Source: Pseudoalteromonas caenipelagi
GTDB taxonomy: Bacteria; Pseudomonadota; Gammaproteobacteria; Enterobacterales; Alteromonadaceae
Direction of reading: 5' to 3'
DNA: 64,000 nt
Assembly: GCF_013140855.1 (NCBI RefSeq)
Contig: NZ_JABBPG010000001.1
Location: 744,001 to 808,000, forward strand
Made by a program: the position numbers and the translations under genes. This document shows, one piece after another, positions 8,455 through 17,608 of this stretch. Under the pieces are notes generated by a model, which was not told the DNA's origin, did not search any database, and saw nothing but the letters and a program-made list of their open reading frames with translations. Each line of letters opens with the position of its first letter. Positions within the stretch are counted from its first letter, which is position 1.

Positions 8455-8684
8455 GCCTAAAATTTCCGCCAAGTCTACGCAAGCAGCATTAACGCTAACT
8501 GAAGAGCATGAAACCGACGATTGTAAACAGTGTGAAAAGCCCCGTAATAAGAGGATATATTGACCATTTGAGCTAATTTTTTGCAGCTGAGCGTGACTTT
8601 TTATACGGGCGTTGAGAGTTGGCTACTTTACCTGAGCATGCGGGACACATAAGCCACAAACAAAGCATGAAGGGTCAACAGACC
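8455..8684. other. Spacer between candidate small RNA and ruvB end
   Basis: No gene can be supported. On the minus strand a 58-codon frame from ATG 8668 to TAG 8495 is interrupted by TAG at 8573-8575. It encodes a CPAC motif and a hydrophobic segment, possibly by chance. A six-pair hairpin AGGGTC/GACCCT at 8671-8686 overlaps the ruvB stop codon. Confidence 0.4.
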
Positions 8685-9689
8685 CTAAGCTTGAGGCGTT
8701 AAATTAAAGTGTAAATAGGCTGCATTCGACGCAATACGGCCTCGGGGTGTTCGTTGGATAAACCCTTGTTGAATTAAAAATGGCTCAATGACATCTTCTA
8801 TGGTTTCTCGCTCTTCACCGATAGCCGCAGCTAAGTTATCCAAACCAACCGGCCCCCCGGTGAATTTTTCAATAATCGCGAGCAAATACTTTCTATCCAT
8901 ATAGTCAAAGCCACATTTATCAACATCAACCATTTCTAGCGCCTGCTGAGCTATCTCAGCTGAGACTTTGCCATCCCCTTTGACCTGAGCAAAATCACGC
9001 ACGCGTCTGAGTAAACGATTTGCTATACGAGGCGTACCTCGAGAACGCTTTGCTACTTCATCGGCTCCTTCTGGGCTGATTGTAAGGTCTAAGTAGTATG
9101 CTGAGCGTGAAATAATCGTCGACAAATCTGCAACTGAGTAAAACTCCAAGCGTTGTACAATCCCAAACCGGTCTCTTAAAGGTGATGTTAATGAGCCTGC
9201 TCGAGTCGTTGCGCCTATCAATGTAAACGGTGGTAAATCGAGCTTAATTGACCGCGCAGCGGGCCCCTCTCCTATCATGATATCTAACTGATAGTCTTCC
9301 ATCGCAGGATATAGTATTTCTTCTACTTGTGGACTGAGCCTATGTATCTCATCGATAAATAATACATCGCCTTCTTCAAGATTAGTAAGCAATGCAGCTA
9401 AGTCTCCAGCTTTTTCAAGCACAGGTCCTGACGTTGTTTTAATATTTACTTTAAGTTCATTGGCAACAATATTTGCCAATGTCGTTTTACCGAGCCCTGG
9501 AGGACCAAAAATAAGCAAATGATCTAACGCTTCTTCTCTTGTGCGTGCAGCTTCGATGAAAATCTCCATCTGCTTTTTAACATGTGGCTGGCCAGTATAA
9601 TCACTCAGTAACTTTGGGCGTATCGCTCTGTCTACGACATCTTCATTACCCTGTACTTCTGGCTCTATTAATCTATCGGCTTCTATCAT
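8685..9689 (-). CDS. ruvB: Holliday junction DNA helicase RuvB
   Basis: RuvB is the AAA+ motor of the RuvAB branch-migration complex. The 334-residue protein has Walker [12 protein letters not shown] (about 62-72), Walker B LFIDEIHR (about 109-116) and sensor [17 protein letters not shown]. The C-terminal winged helix ends near RTPRGRIAS. It lies 4 bp after ruvA in the ruvC-ruvA-ruvB operon. Confidence 0.97.
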   Translation of the reverse strand: MIEADRLIEPEVQGNEDVVDRAIRPKLLSDYTGQPHVKKQMEIFIEAARTREEALDHLLIFGPPGLGKTTLANIVANELKVNIKTTSGPVLEKAGDLAALLTNLEEGDVLFIDEIHRLSPQVEEILYPAMEDYQLDIMIGEGPAARSIKLDLPPFTLIGATTRAGSLTSPLRDRFGIVQRLEFYSVADLSTIISRSAYYLDLTISPEGADEVAKRSRGTPRIANRLLRRVRDFAQVKGDGKVSAEIAQQALEMVDVDKCGFDYMDRKYLLAIIEKFTGGPVGLDNLAAAIGEERETIEDVIEPFLIQQGFIQRTPRGRIASNAAYLHFNLTPQA

Positions 9690-9693
9690 AATG

Positions 9694-10311
9694 TTACATC
9701 ATTGATTTGAGCGCTTCTTTTATCAACGCTTCAGTACTCATATTTGGCTGTGACACACTCTTTACTGCTTTTTGTGCTTGCGCTAGCTTGTAGCCCAAAG
9801 CAACTAACGCAGCAATCGCGTCGTCTGCAGGGGTATCCTCAACCGTTGGATTTTGCATTGGCTCAAGTATAGCTGAATCACTAAACGGCGTGAGCAAGTC
9901 ATGGGCAAAGTTTTTCAGTCTATCTTTCATCTCAAGCACTAAACGTTCAGCTGTTTTTTTACCCACCCCAGGAATTTTAACTAACGTGGTCGCATCTTCA
10001 TTATTAACGCACTGAATAAACTGCTCAGCTGACATGCCTGACAAAATAGCAAGACCAAGTTTGGGGCCAACACCATTTGCTTTAATCAGCTCTCTGAATA
10101 ACGCCCTTTCTTTTTTATGATTAAAGCCAAATAGCAATTGTGCGTCTTCACGAACCACAAAATGAGTATAAACAGCTGCTTGCTCACCAACTTTGGGCAA
10201 TTCATAAAAACAAGTCATAGGCATTTGCACTTCATAACCAATACCCGATACATCAAGCAATATTTCAGGCGGTTGTTTTTCTAATAAAATGCCGCTAAGT
10301 CTTCCAATCAT
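9694..10311 (-). CDS. ruvA: Holliday junction DNA helicase subunit RuvA
   Basis: RuvA binds four-way junctions as a tetramer and loads RuvB. The 205 residues show the OB-like domain (MIGRLSGIL to about 65), helix-hairpin-helix motifs ([13 protein letters not shown] and [17 protein letters not shown]) and a C-terminal RuvB-contacting domain ending SMM. It lies 8 bp after ruvC and 4 bp before ruvB. Confidence 0.97.
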   Translation of the reverse strand: MIGRLSGILLEKQPPEILLDVSGIGYEVQMPMTCFYELPKVGEQAAVYTHFVVREDAQLLFGFNHKKERALFRELIKANGVGPKLGLAILSGMSAEQFIQCVNNEDATTLVKIPGVGKKTAERLVLEMKDRLKNFAHDLLTPFSDSAILEPMQNPTVEDTPADDAIAALVALGYKLAQAQKAVKSVSQPNMSTEALIKEALKSMM

Positions 10312-10319
10312 GATAAGTC

Positions 10320-10841
10320 CTATCTTAGTCTTCTACGTACTGTTTTCGTCGCGCTACCCGCTAGACGAATTAAGCTTTGTTCTGAGTGAGCATGGCATAT
10401 TGCGATGGCTAAAGCATCTGCCGCATCAGCTTGTGGTGTACCGGGCAATTTTAAAATACGTTTGACCATTTCTTGAACTTGCGATTTTTGCGCAGCGCCC
10501 GTACCAACTACAGCCTGTTTAACTTGCCGTGCTGAGTATTCACTCACAGCCACATTTTGCATCGTTGCAGCAACGATTGCTGCACCACGCGCTTGCCCTA
10601 GCTTTAAAGCTGAATCAGGGTTATGCGCCATAAACACTTGCTCGATAGCAAAACTTGTTGGAGAAAACTGTTCAATTAACTGACTTACTCCTTGGTAAAT
10701 CATTTTTAAGCGGGTTGGAAAGTCATGTTCGCCGAGTTTAATACAGCCACTGCCAAGATATTGAAACTTAGCACCATGATGGTTGATCACTCCATAACCT
10801 GTAAATCGGGATCCAGGGTCTATGCCTAAAATAACAGCCAA
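10320..10841 (-). CDS. ruvC: Crossover junction endodeoxyribonuclease RuvC
   Basis: RuvC cuts Holliday junctions symmetrically. The 173-residue RNase H-fold protein shows the acidic residues in [13 protein letters not shown] (Asp7), [15 protein letters not shown] (Glu near 67) and [14 protein letters not shown] (Asp pair near 138-141). It heads the operon, and a LexA-like box lies 44 bp upstream. Confidence 0.97.
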   Translation of the reverse strand: MAVILGIDPGSRFTGYGVINHHGAKFQYLGSGCIKLGEHDFPTRLKMIYQGVSQLIEQFSPTSFAIEQVFMAHNPDSALKLGQARGAAIVAATMQNVAVSEYSARQVKQAVVGTGAAQKSQVQEMVKRILKLPGTPQADAADALAIAICHAHSEQSLIRLAGSATKTVRRRLR

Positions 10842-10884
10842 TGCATCTACTCTTTTTTTTATCTAACGGCATAATGCCAAAATA

Positions 10885-10900
10885 CTGTATGAATTACCAG
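10885..10900. promoter_or_regulatory. LexA-like SOS box upstream of ruvC
   Basis: CTGTATGAATTACCAG fits the gammaproteobacterial SOS box CTGT-N8-ACAG with one mismatch (C for A). It sits 44 bp before the ruvC start. In E. coli ruvAB is LexA-controlled, so here the whole ruvCAB operon probably is. Confidence 0.6.
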
Positions 10901-10945
10901 TTATAAATCAGGATAAACCACGGCTCAATACTTTCAAAAGCAAAT

Positions 10946-11240
10946 TCATTTATGAGTATCGGGTTTGTTGCTATACAAGCGTTTTTCTACTTCTTCGTGC
11001 TCCTCCAAAGCCATCATGAGTGCTACTTTTTGGTTGTTTGCAATATCTAGCCAATGTCGATTTTGAAGCACACCTTCAAATGCATAGAGCATATTAACGC
11101 TCACCGGCAACAACACTTGACCTTAAATATGCTCTGACTGAGCCAATCCGTCTGAGTATTTCAACAGAATCTACGCCTGCATCTAAAAGCATCTGCTCAG
11201 ATTCAGCGCCCAGCCCGGGTAAGTCAGTAAGTTTTACCAT
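10946..11240 (-). pseudogene. TfoX C-terminal-domain protein, frameshifted
   Basis: From ATG 11240 the first frame reads MVKLTDLPGLGAESEQMLL and runs to a TAA at 11094-11096. The family text then continues in the next frame: VSVNMLYAFEGVLQNRHW to TGA 10946-10948. The two halves together match the TfoX C-terminal domain (LTDLPGLG, RRIGSVRAYLR, LYAFEG, RHW). The total length is 3n+1, so one extra base lies near 11097-11107. A sequencing error or, less likely, programmed shifting are alternatives. TfoX homologues regulate competence, but single C-domain proteins are unstudied. Confidence 0.75.
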
Positions 11241-11280
11241 AGCACCTTTGCATCGCTTTTAGGTTTATACTAATTTGCCG

Positions 11281-12000
11281 TTATTCATCTTCGATTGTAT
11301 ATAAAAAGCAACCCTCACCTTTAGTGCTACTGCTCATGACACATTCACCACTAGCATTATAAACACTGTTATTACCCGCTGATAACCAACCACCCGTTAT
11401 GGAAATGTGATTACTCAAAAATACTGGGAGTTGATGGCGTCTGGCAATGTTTGCCAATATCTCTGAGTCTTACGCAAAGCCACTTTTTGAAATCAATGCG
11501 CTAACCACATAAGCATCTGCACCAGCAGCAACAGCATTGGCTACATGCACTGGATTGGTAAAATCGGCACATATCGCCAGTCCTATTTTGTAACCTCGTA
11601 CCTCAAATACGCAGTCATCAACACCTGCAGTGCAGTAACGCTCTTCACCTGTGTGTAAAAACTGCTTGTGGTAAAATTCAACTCGACCATCAGCAAAACA
11701 AATCACTGCACCAATGGTCGTTTTACCATTTGCCAGCAATGGGCACCCTGCAATAATTGTTACCCCCTGCTCAATCGCCATTTTTGATAGCGCGAGAAAG
11801 TTATCACGCTTTGCGTCAACAGCCAGTTTTTGGAGTAAGTCTAGCTCGTATCCAATCAACGACAATTCGGGAAAAACAACTAAATGTGCGCCCAGTTCAC
11901 TTGCTTGCTTAACCATTGCTATGTGAGCATTTAAATTTGCAACAAAGTTTCCTTTTTCTATTTCAACTTGCACCAAACAAACGGATAAATTTCTTTTCAT
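11281..12000 (-). pseudogene. Carbon-nitrogen hydrolase (nitrilase family) with in-frame stop
   Basis: The frame from ATG 12000 encodes 176 residues with all three catalytic positions: Glu45 in FPELSLIGY, Lys112 in YHKQFLHTGEE and Cys144 in GLAICADFTNP. It then meets TAA at 11470-11472. The same frame resumes directly (DSEILANIARRHQLPVFLSN, then GGWLSAGNNSVY) to a second TAA at 11281-11283. Together this gives the usual family length of about 240. One base change would restore it. The truncated 176-residue form lacks the final strands of the fold. The substrate is unknown. Confidence 0.8.
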
Positions 12001-12113
12001 TTTGTATTCTACTTTGCAGCTACGTTTTACTTATTTACTCGTGTAATACTAAGCCGTAGAGCCCCTAAGTACTCAAGTGCTTCAAATTGTCTAGCTTTAG
12101 CAACGGCAAAAAC

Positions 12114-12135
12114 AAAAAAGGCGGCCGAAGCCGCC
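12114..12135 (-). terminator. Intrinsic terminator after aspS
   Basis: On the minus strand GGCGGC-TTCG-GCCGCC is followed by TTTTTTG. It is a very stable tetraloop hairpin 21 bp after the aspS stop. Confidence 0.9.
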
Positions 12136-12156
12136 AATTTATCTAAAACTAAAAAG

Positions 12157-13932
12157 TTACTCACTCGCGAGTTGTGCTTGCTCAACACTGATAGCTAGCT
12201 CTTTAAGCGCATCAGGGTTTGCGATACTTGGCGCGTTGGTCATTAAACATGACGCCTGTGTTGTTTTCGGGAATGCGATCACATCACGAATATTATCAGT
12301 GCCACAAAGCAACATCACTAAACGGTCCAGACCAAATGCAAGACCTGCATGTGGTGGCGTACCGTATTTTAATGCATCCAACAAGAAGCCAAACTTATCT
12401 TGTTGCTCTTGCTCATTAATACCTAAAATTCTAAATGCCGCTTGTTGCATTTCATTGTTGTGAATACGAACGGAACCACCGCCTACTTCATAGCCATTTA
12501 GAACCATATCGTATGCATCTGAAATAGCCCCTGCAGGGTTTGCTTCTAGCTCTGCAGCCGTGATGTCTTTTGGTGCAGTGAATGGGTGGTGAACTGCATG
12601 CAGCATCCCTTCGTCATCTTCTTCAAACATTGGGAAATCAACCACCCAAAGCGGCGCCCATTTGTTTAAGTCTGTTAGTTCAAGGTCAAGACCTACTTTC
12701 AAACGTAATGCACCCATTGCTTCATTAACTACATTGCGCTTGTCTGCGCCAAACAAAATAATGTCGCCCGTTTGTGCATTGGTACGCTCAAGAAGTGCAG
12801 TAATCACGTCTTCACTCAAAAATTTAGCGATAGGTGACTGCACACCTTCCATGCCCGCATCACGGTCATTTACCTTCATCCAAGCAAGACCTTTAGCACC
12901 GTAGATCCCAACAAATTTAGTGTATTCGTCAATTTGCTTACGAGAAAGCTGCGCACCACCTGGCACTGTTAGCACAGCCACGCGGCCTTTTTCATCATTT
13001 GCAGGCGCAGCTAAAACTTTAAACTCTACGTCTTTTACAAGATCAGCAACATCAACAAGTTCCATCGGGTTACGTAAATCAGGCTTGTCTGACCCAAAAC
13101 GACGCATTGCTTCGCTATACGCCATAACTGGGAACTGACCTAAATCTACATTGAGTAGTTCTTGCCACATTTCACGAATTAACTGCTCAGTAACTGCACG
13201 TACTTGATCAGAGGTCATGAATGAAGTTTCAATATCGATTTGCGTAAATTCAGGCTGGCGGTCAGCGCGTAAGTCTTCGTCTCGGAAACATTTTACGATT
13301 TGGTAGTAACGGTCAAAACCCGACATCATCAGCAACTGCTTAAATAGCTGCGGCGACTGCGGAAGCGCGTAGAAGCTGCCTTTATGAACACGACTTGGGA
13401 CTAAATAGTCACGTGCCCCTTCTGGCGTTGCTTTGGTAAGCACGGGTGTTTCAATATCCAAAAAGTCGTTACTATCTAAGAAACGACGTACAAAGCTACT
13501 GGCTTTAGCACGAAGCTTAATACGGTCGCTCATCTCTAAACGACGTAAGTCTAGGTATCGATACTTAAGACGACGCTCTTCAGAGTTTTGCTGGTTAAAG
13601 TCAAGTGGTAATGGCTCTGCACGGTTGATGATAGTCAAACCAGTGCCTAATATTTCCACTTCACCGGTTGCCATATCTTTATTCACTTGGCTCTCTGGGC
13701 GAGCACGAACAGTCCCCTTAACCTGAACACAAAATTCTTGACGTAATGTATTTGCTACATCCATCAACCCTTCAACTTCAGGGTCAAATACAACTTGCAC
13801 TAACCCTTCACGGTCGCGCAAATCGATAAAAATTAGGCCACCTAAATCACGGCGTTTGTTGATCCAACCGCATAGTTCTACTTCTTGTCCAACGTGACTT
13901 TTGTTTAAGTTTCCGCAATATATTGAGCGCAT
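12157..13932 (-). CDS. aspS: Aspartyl-tRNA synthetase
   Basis: AspS charges tRNA-Asp in the cytosol. The 591-residue class II enzyme has an N-terminal OB fold ([20 protein letters not shown]), motif 2 with [16 protein letters not shown], the bacterial GAD insertion at about 290-420, and motif 3 [13 protein letters not shown] near 530. The length matches E. coli AspS. It is transcribed alone, with a strong terminator downstream. Confidence 0.97.
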   Translation of the reverse strand: MRSIYCGNLNKSHVGQEVELCGWINKRRDLGGLIFIDLRDREGLVQVVFDPEVEGLMDVANTLRQEFCVQVKGTVRARPESQVNKDMATGEVEILGTGLTIINRAEPLPLDFNQQNSEERRLKYRYLDLRRLEMSDRIKLRAKASSFVRRFLDSNDFLDIETPVLTKATPEGARDYLVPSRVHKGSFYALPQSPQLFKQLLMMSGFDRYYQIVKCFRDEDLRADRQPEFTQIDIETSFMTSDQVRAVTEQLIREMWQELLNVDLGQFPVMAYSEAMRRFGSDKPDLRNPMELVDVADLVKDVEFKVLAAPANDEKGRVAVLTVPGGAQLSRKQIDEYTKFVGIYGAKGLAWMKVNDRDAGMEGVQSPIAKFLSEDVITALLERTNAQTGDIILFGADKRNVVNEAMGALRLKVGLDLELTDLNKWAPLWVVDFPMFEEDDEGMLHAVHHPFTAPKDITAAELEANPAGAISDAYDMVLNGYEVGGGSVRIHNNEMQQAAFRILGINEQEQQDKFGFLLDALKYGTPPHAGLAFGLDRLVMLLCGTDNIRDVIAFPKTTQASCLMTNAPSIANPDALKELAISVEQAQLASE

Positions 13933-14101
13933 AGTCTTCCTGTCTCTCAGTTACGCTAAGTGGTAACTGGCATTAATATGAAAAATTATCGGCGATTATA
14001 TAAAAATACCCGTCTCAATGTCATCCTTGATTCTATTTAGTTTCCAAATTTCGCTAACTTTATTACACTAGCGCCATCAATTAGACGCCTAAAATATAGA
14101 T

Positions 14102-14950
14102 ATGTTATACCTTGGCTGCCCACAGTGGAGCTCAGCACACTGGAAAGGACGCTTTTTTACCAATCATTGCCCAAACAATAAAATGCTCAGTGAATATGCG
14201 CATATTTTTAACTCGGTAGAAGGTAATACCAGCTTTTATGCTGATCCCAAGCCCAGCACGATTGAAAAATGGCGCGCTGATGTACCTGATGACTTTCGTT
14301 TTACCTTTAAGATCCCCAAACGTTTCTCACATGAAATGGCGCTACAAAACTGCCATCAAGCGCTCAGCGCTTGGCTTAACTTATTTGAGCCAATTTTTGA
14401 AAAGCTCGGTATGATTATGCTGCAACTACCTAAATCCTGCGGACCGGAGTATTTGTCTAGAATTGTTGAATTTTGTCAGTTATTACCCAAAGAGCTAAAT
14501 CTTGGTATCGAGATACGTCATTTGGGTTTTTTTGATAAAACAGATAATGAACGGCGATTTAATCAATTTTTGATGGCCAACAATTACGACCGCATTATGA
14601 TGGATACCCGCCCACTGTTCAGTGAACCGGCTACGACTCCCGCAATCATTGACGCACAGCAAAAGAAGCCTAAAGTACCCTTACATGTCATAGCAACAGG
14701 TAACTCGCCAGTTATACGCTATGTAGGCTGTTCTAATTTACAAGCCAATCGTACTTTTTACAGCCCTTGGCTGAAAAAAATTAACCACTGGCTCGATGAA
14801 GGCAAGACTCCCTATGTGTTTTTTCATACCGCTGATAACTATGATGCCCCACTGTTGGCCAAGCAATTTATCACTGATTTAAACAGAGAAGGCACCCAGC
14901 TAGGTGCTTTTCCAGCTCAAAAACAACCTCAACAAACTAGCTTCCTTTAA
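14102..14950 (+). CDS. yecE: DUF72 family protein YecE
   Basis: This 282-residue protein matches E. coli YecE along its length: LGCPQWSSAHWKG at the start, NSVEGNTSFYADPKP, DFRFTFKIPKRFSHE, GIEIRHLGFF, and the shared end PQQTSFL. DUF72 proteins form a TIM-barrel-like fold of unproven function. In enterics yecE lies near cmoAB. Here it is divergent from aspS and about 3.5 kb from cmoA. Confidence 0.9.
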   Translation: MLYLGCPQWSSAHWKGRFFTNHCPNNKMLSEYAHIFNSVEGNTSFYADPKPSTIEKWRADVPDDFRFTFKIPKRFSHEMALQNCHQALSAWLNLFEPIFEKLGMIMLQLPKSCGPEYLSRIVEFCQLLPKELNLGIEIRHLGFFDKTDNERRFNQFLMANNYDRIMMDTRPLFSEPATTPAIIDAQQKKPKVPLHVIATGNSPVIRYVGCSNLQANRTFYSPWLKKINHWLDEGKTPYVFFHTADNYDAPLLAKQFITDLNREGTQLGAFPAQKQPQQTSFL

Positions 14951-15040
14951 CAAAATTACCAGCTGTTAAAAGTAACAGGTTTTCCTGTTGTGTTAAGCGA
15001 TGTAACAATGCAAGTGATTATTAACTAGAAGGAAATTAAT

Positions 15041-15247
15041 ATGTTGAAATTAAATAAAAAAAACATGAAAACACTATCTCACGATAACCAAGTGTTACCG
15101 CAACAGGTAACTCAAAGAGTAGCAGGGGGATTGCCTACTAAAGAAAAAGATACAAGATCAGACGTACATACCTCAATAAGAGCCGCTGGAACTGATTTTG
15201 GAGGAAACTCTCGCGCATCAGATTGCTGTTTTGCTTCTATTCGATAA
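15041..15247 (+). CDS. Orphan double-glycine leader peptide (putative RiPP/bacteriocin-like precursor)
   Basis: This 68-residue peptide has a good ribosome-binding site (AAGGAAA, 8 bp before ATG). Its N-terminal half is Lys/Gln-rich (MLKLNKKNMKTLS) and ends in VAGG at residues 27-30, like the leaders cut by C39 peptidases. The rest is polar with a Gly-Gly-Asn and a Cys-Cys pair near the end (SDCCFASIR). No modification enzyme, transporter or immunity gene is nearby. The start MLKLNKK resembles small natural-product precursors I recall from Pseudoalteromonas. Product and function are unknown. Confidence 0.6.
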   Translation: MLKLNKKNMKTLSHDNQVLPQQVTQRVAGGLPTKEKDTRSDVHTSIRAAGTDFGGNSRASDCCFASIR

Positions 15248-15250
15248 CGA

Positions 15251-15299
15251 CGTCTAGAAGTTTAGTAGAAACCCGTGAAAATTGGTTTCTACCTCTAGA
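15251..15299 (+). other. Two-part hairpin after the leader peptide gene
   Basis: The outer stem GTCTAGA/TCTAGAC and the inner stem TAGAAACC/GGTTTCTA form one long structure 4 bp after the stop codon. There is no T-run, so it may stabilise the 3' end rather than terminate. Confidence 0.7.
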
Positions 15300-15349
15300 C
15301 CCCTAATTGTACATCAAGCCTTATACAAATATATGGCTTTAGCGAGGGG

Positions 15350-15760
15350 TTACTTCATTCGACTCGGTTCAAATTCATTATATCTAGGTAGCTTTGCATC
15401 CAAATCATCCCAGCTCGCTTTGCTAGTTACAAAGTTATGAGACATCGGGCGTTCGCTAATATCAGTGTCTAAAATTCCTAAGCGCAGACGTAGTTTTTCA
15501 GGTAAGTCACTATTGGAACTAAACAAAGGAGATGCACAGTGAGCACAAAAATGACGCTTTCGTCCCAACTTGAACTCAAAGTACTTAATATGCTCCTGTC
15601 CTTTTATAATTTTTAGTTCATTCGTATTCACAAATCCGTTAGTGGCATACGCTGTCCCCGTAGATTTTCGGCATAATGAACAGTGACAATGAATGATATC
15701 GCTAATTTTCCCAGTAATTTGCAGTTCAACTTGACCACATAAACAGCTTGCTTGATACAC
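15350..15760 (-). CDS. GFA family zinc protein (glutathione-dependent formaldehyde-activating-like)
   Basis: From GTG 15760 (136 aa) the protein begins MYQASCLCGQV, the usual GFA start. It has the zinc ligands CLC (6-8), HCHCSLCRKSTG (24-35) and CAHCASP. The GTG has a ribosome-binding site AAGGAG six bases upstream. Earlier ATGs at 15802 and 15841 would lack one and run into the divergent ygjP gene. Most GFA proteins have no proven substrate, and true formaldehyde activation is rare in the family. Confidence 0.8.
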   Translation of the reverse strand: MYQASCLCGQVELQITGKISDIIHCHCSLCRKSTGTAYATNGFVNTNELKIIKGQEHIKYFEFKLGRKRHFCAHCASPLFSSNSDLPEKLRLRLGILDTDISERPMSHNFVTSKASWDDLDAKLPRYNEFEPSRMK

Positions 15761-15839
15761 CCTGTACTCCTTGAAGTAATTCGTGTTTATTTTTTTATGC
15801 ATTATACTGCTCGCATTTATTTGTACCAGAGATATACAC

Positions 15840-16343
15840 ATGGACTTTGCGCGTTATTTTGTTCACTACCCAGAAGGCATTCAATCACAGGTTGAACAGC
15901 TCATTACCTCAGGGCAGCTCAAGCAGTATTTTGAACGTAAGTACCCTAATGCACATCAATTGCAAAATGAAAAAGCACTGTATGAGTTTACCAACCAACT
16001 CAAGCAGCGTTATTTAAAAAATGCACCAAAGCTCAATAGTGTAAAGTATAAAAAGCAAGCTGATTTGGTGAAAAATGCGTTAGGTACGCACACATTTAAA
16101 AGTCATCAACATGGGGGAAAACTCAAGGCTAAACACGAAATAGCCATTGCTGCACAGTTAAAGCAAGCACCAGAAGCATTATTAAAAGTACTTGTCGTGC
16201 ATGAATTAGCGCACTTTAAAGAAAAAGATCACAACAAAGCGTTTTATCAACTTTGTTGTCATATGGAGCCTGACTATCATCAACTAGAATTAGACTTACG
16301 GCTATTTTTAGTACTGCAGGAATTAGAGCTGAGCTTTTACTGA
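15840..16343 (+). CDS. ygjP: YgjP family metal-dependent hydrolase
   Basis: This 167-residue protein has the same length as E. coli YgjP and shares KALYEFT, LKNAP, GGKLKAKHEI and the zinc-site segment VVHELAHFKEKDHNKAFY near 120-137. The HExxH motif resembles zincin proteases. E. coli YgjP is reported to hydrolyse UTP. The ATG at 15840 is preferred over 15783, which adds a hydrophobic stretch not found in the family. Its 3' end overlaps the convergent flippase gene by 21 bp. Confidence 0.88.
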   Translation: MDFARYFVHYPEGIQSQVEQLITSGQLKQYFERKYPNAHQLQNEKALYEFTNQLKQRYLKNAPKLNSVKYKKQADLVKNALGTHTFKSHQHGGKLKAKHEIAIAAQLKQAPEALLKVLVVHELAHFKEKDHNKAFYQLCCHMEPDYHQLELDLRLFLVLQELELSFY

Positions 16344-17594
16344 TGCTGGCATATAGCCCAGCATACAAAACCCTGACAAATAGCCACAGCGATATACAAA
16401 CCAAGCGCGCAAACAAGTGCCAAGAATAAATCCAAAAGCAAATGCACTTACAAGCCCTATTAAACCAAAATGTGCTTGTAAATACCATGCAAGCATCACT
16501 GTGATGGTTGTCGCAAACAGCAAAACCCATAAATTGTATATCGGATTACCAATGAGTTTTATGGCTGTTGCGCTACACATTCTCAAAGGCGTGACTAACT
16601 GAGCAATCAGCAATATGACCAGCATGGTGTGACCTGACTGTAATTCTGGCTCATGGTACAACACCAGTAATGGATAGGCGATAAGCATCAATACACCCAC
16701 AAACACCGAATTACATAGCCAAAACAAACGCATTAACTGACCGATCCTTGCCTCATCTAAACGCTTTTCTAGTAATATTGGCTTTAATAGCACCGCAAAC
16801 GCATTGGACAAAATTGCCATAAGCCCAGCGATGACAACTGCAGGGTAAAATACACTCACCGCTTTTGGGCCAAGCCAATGATGTACCAACAACACGTCAA
16901 GCTTTGCAACTAAAGCAGCCCCCGCGCCACTGGCTAATAAAGAAAGCGAAGAAGTACACCAATGCTTGGTTTTAAATTGTGGTTTATGCTGCTGTAGCAA
17001 AGGAAAAATTAAAACAAACTGCAGGATAACAACCATACCAATACTGAGTACGAGTGCTTGACACACAGTTGCTAAGTGCAACTGTCCATGTTGCCAATAT
17101 AGATAGGCACAGGTTAAAGCTGTGCATATTTCAAATAAACATTGCTGCGTTAGTAAGCCCCGGCGCTTTTTGTCCAACGCCAGTAAAAATGCGGCCTGAC
17201 ATTGCATGAGTGCACCCAATGGTACAATTAACAACAAATATTCCAAATGTTCATTGGCCAATTGGTGAGGTGAAAAGTAAGCATACCCCAAGATTACTGA
17301 AGCTGAAAAAATCCCCCCGAATACGAGCGCAACAGCAAAGTACACCCGCTTAAGACCGTGCAAAAGGGCATATTCTTGGCTTTTATATAACGGGTGCGCC
17401 AAGCGCATCAATGAGGATGAAAACCCCATACTGGCGGGCAGCAGCAGTACTTCACATAAGGCCAGTAAGGCCGCAAAAGTGCCGAAATGTTCGGCACCCA
17501 TAAACTTGGCTAACATCAGCGTCATTACCACGCGGCTTATATGGTTAAGGCCGGTGAATGTACTGATAGATAGGACTTTTTTTAAAACATCCAT
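16323..17594 (-). CDS. Flippase of the polysaccharide transporter (Wzx/MurJ-like) superfamily
   Basis: This 423-residue inner-membrane protein has about 12 predicted hydrophobic segments and a Wzx-type start (FTGLNHISRVVMTLMLAKFMG, then EHFGTFAALLALCEVL). Such proteins flip lipid-linked sugars. No glycosyltransferase or polymerase lies nearby, so its substrate is unclear. It is 14 bp downstream of the DUF3334 gene and may be cotranscribed with it. Confidence 0.75.
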   Translation of the reverse strand: MDVLKKVLSISTFTGLNHISRVVMTLMLAKFMGAEHFGTFAALLALCEVLLLPASMGFSSSLMRLAHPLYKSQEYALLHGLKRVYFAVALVFGGIFSASVILGYAYFSPHQLANEHLEYLLLIVPLGALMQCQAAFLLALDKKRRGLLTQQCLFEICTALTCAYLYWQHGQLHLATVCQALVLSIGMVVILQFVLIFPLLQQHKPQFKTKHWCTSSLSLLASGAGAALVAKLDVLLVHHWLGPKAVSVFYPAVVIAGLMAILSNAFAVLLKPILLEKRLDEARIGQLMRLFWLCNSVFVGVLMLIAYPLLVLYHEPELQSGHTMLVILLIAQLVTPLRMCSATAIKLIGNPIYNLWVLLFATTITVMLAWYLQAHFGLIGLVSAFAFGFILGTCLRAWFVYRCGYLSGFCMLGYMPASVKAQL

Positions 17595-17608
17595 TTATTG
17601 AAAAAGAA

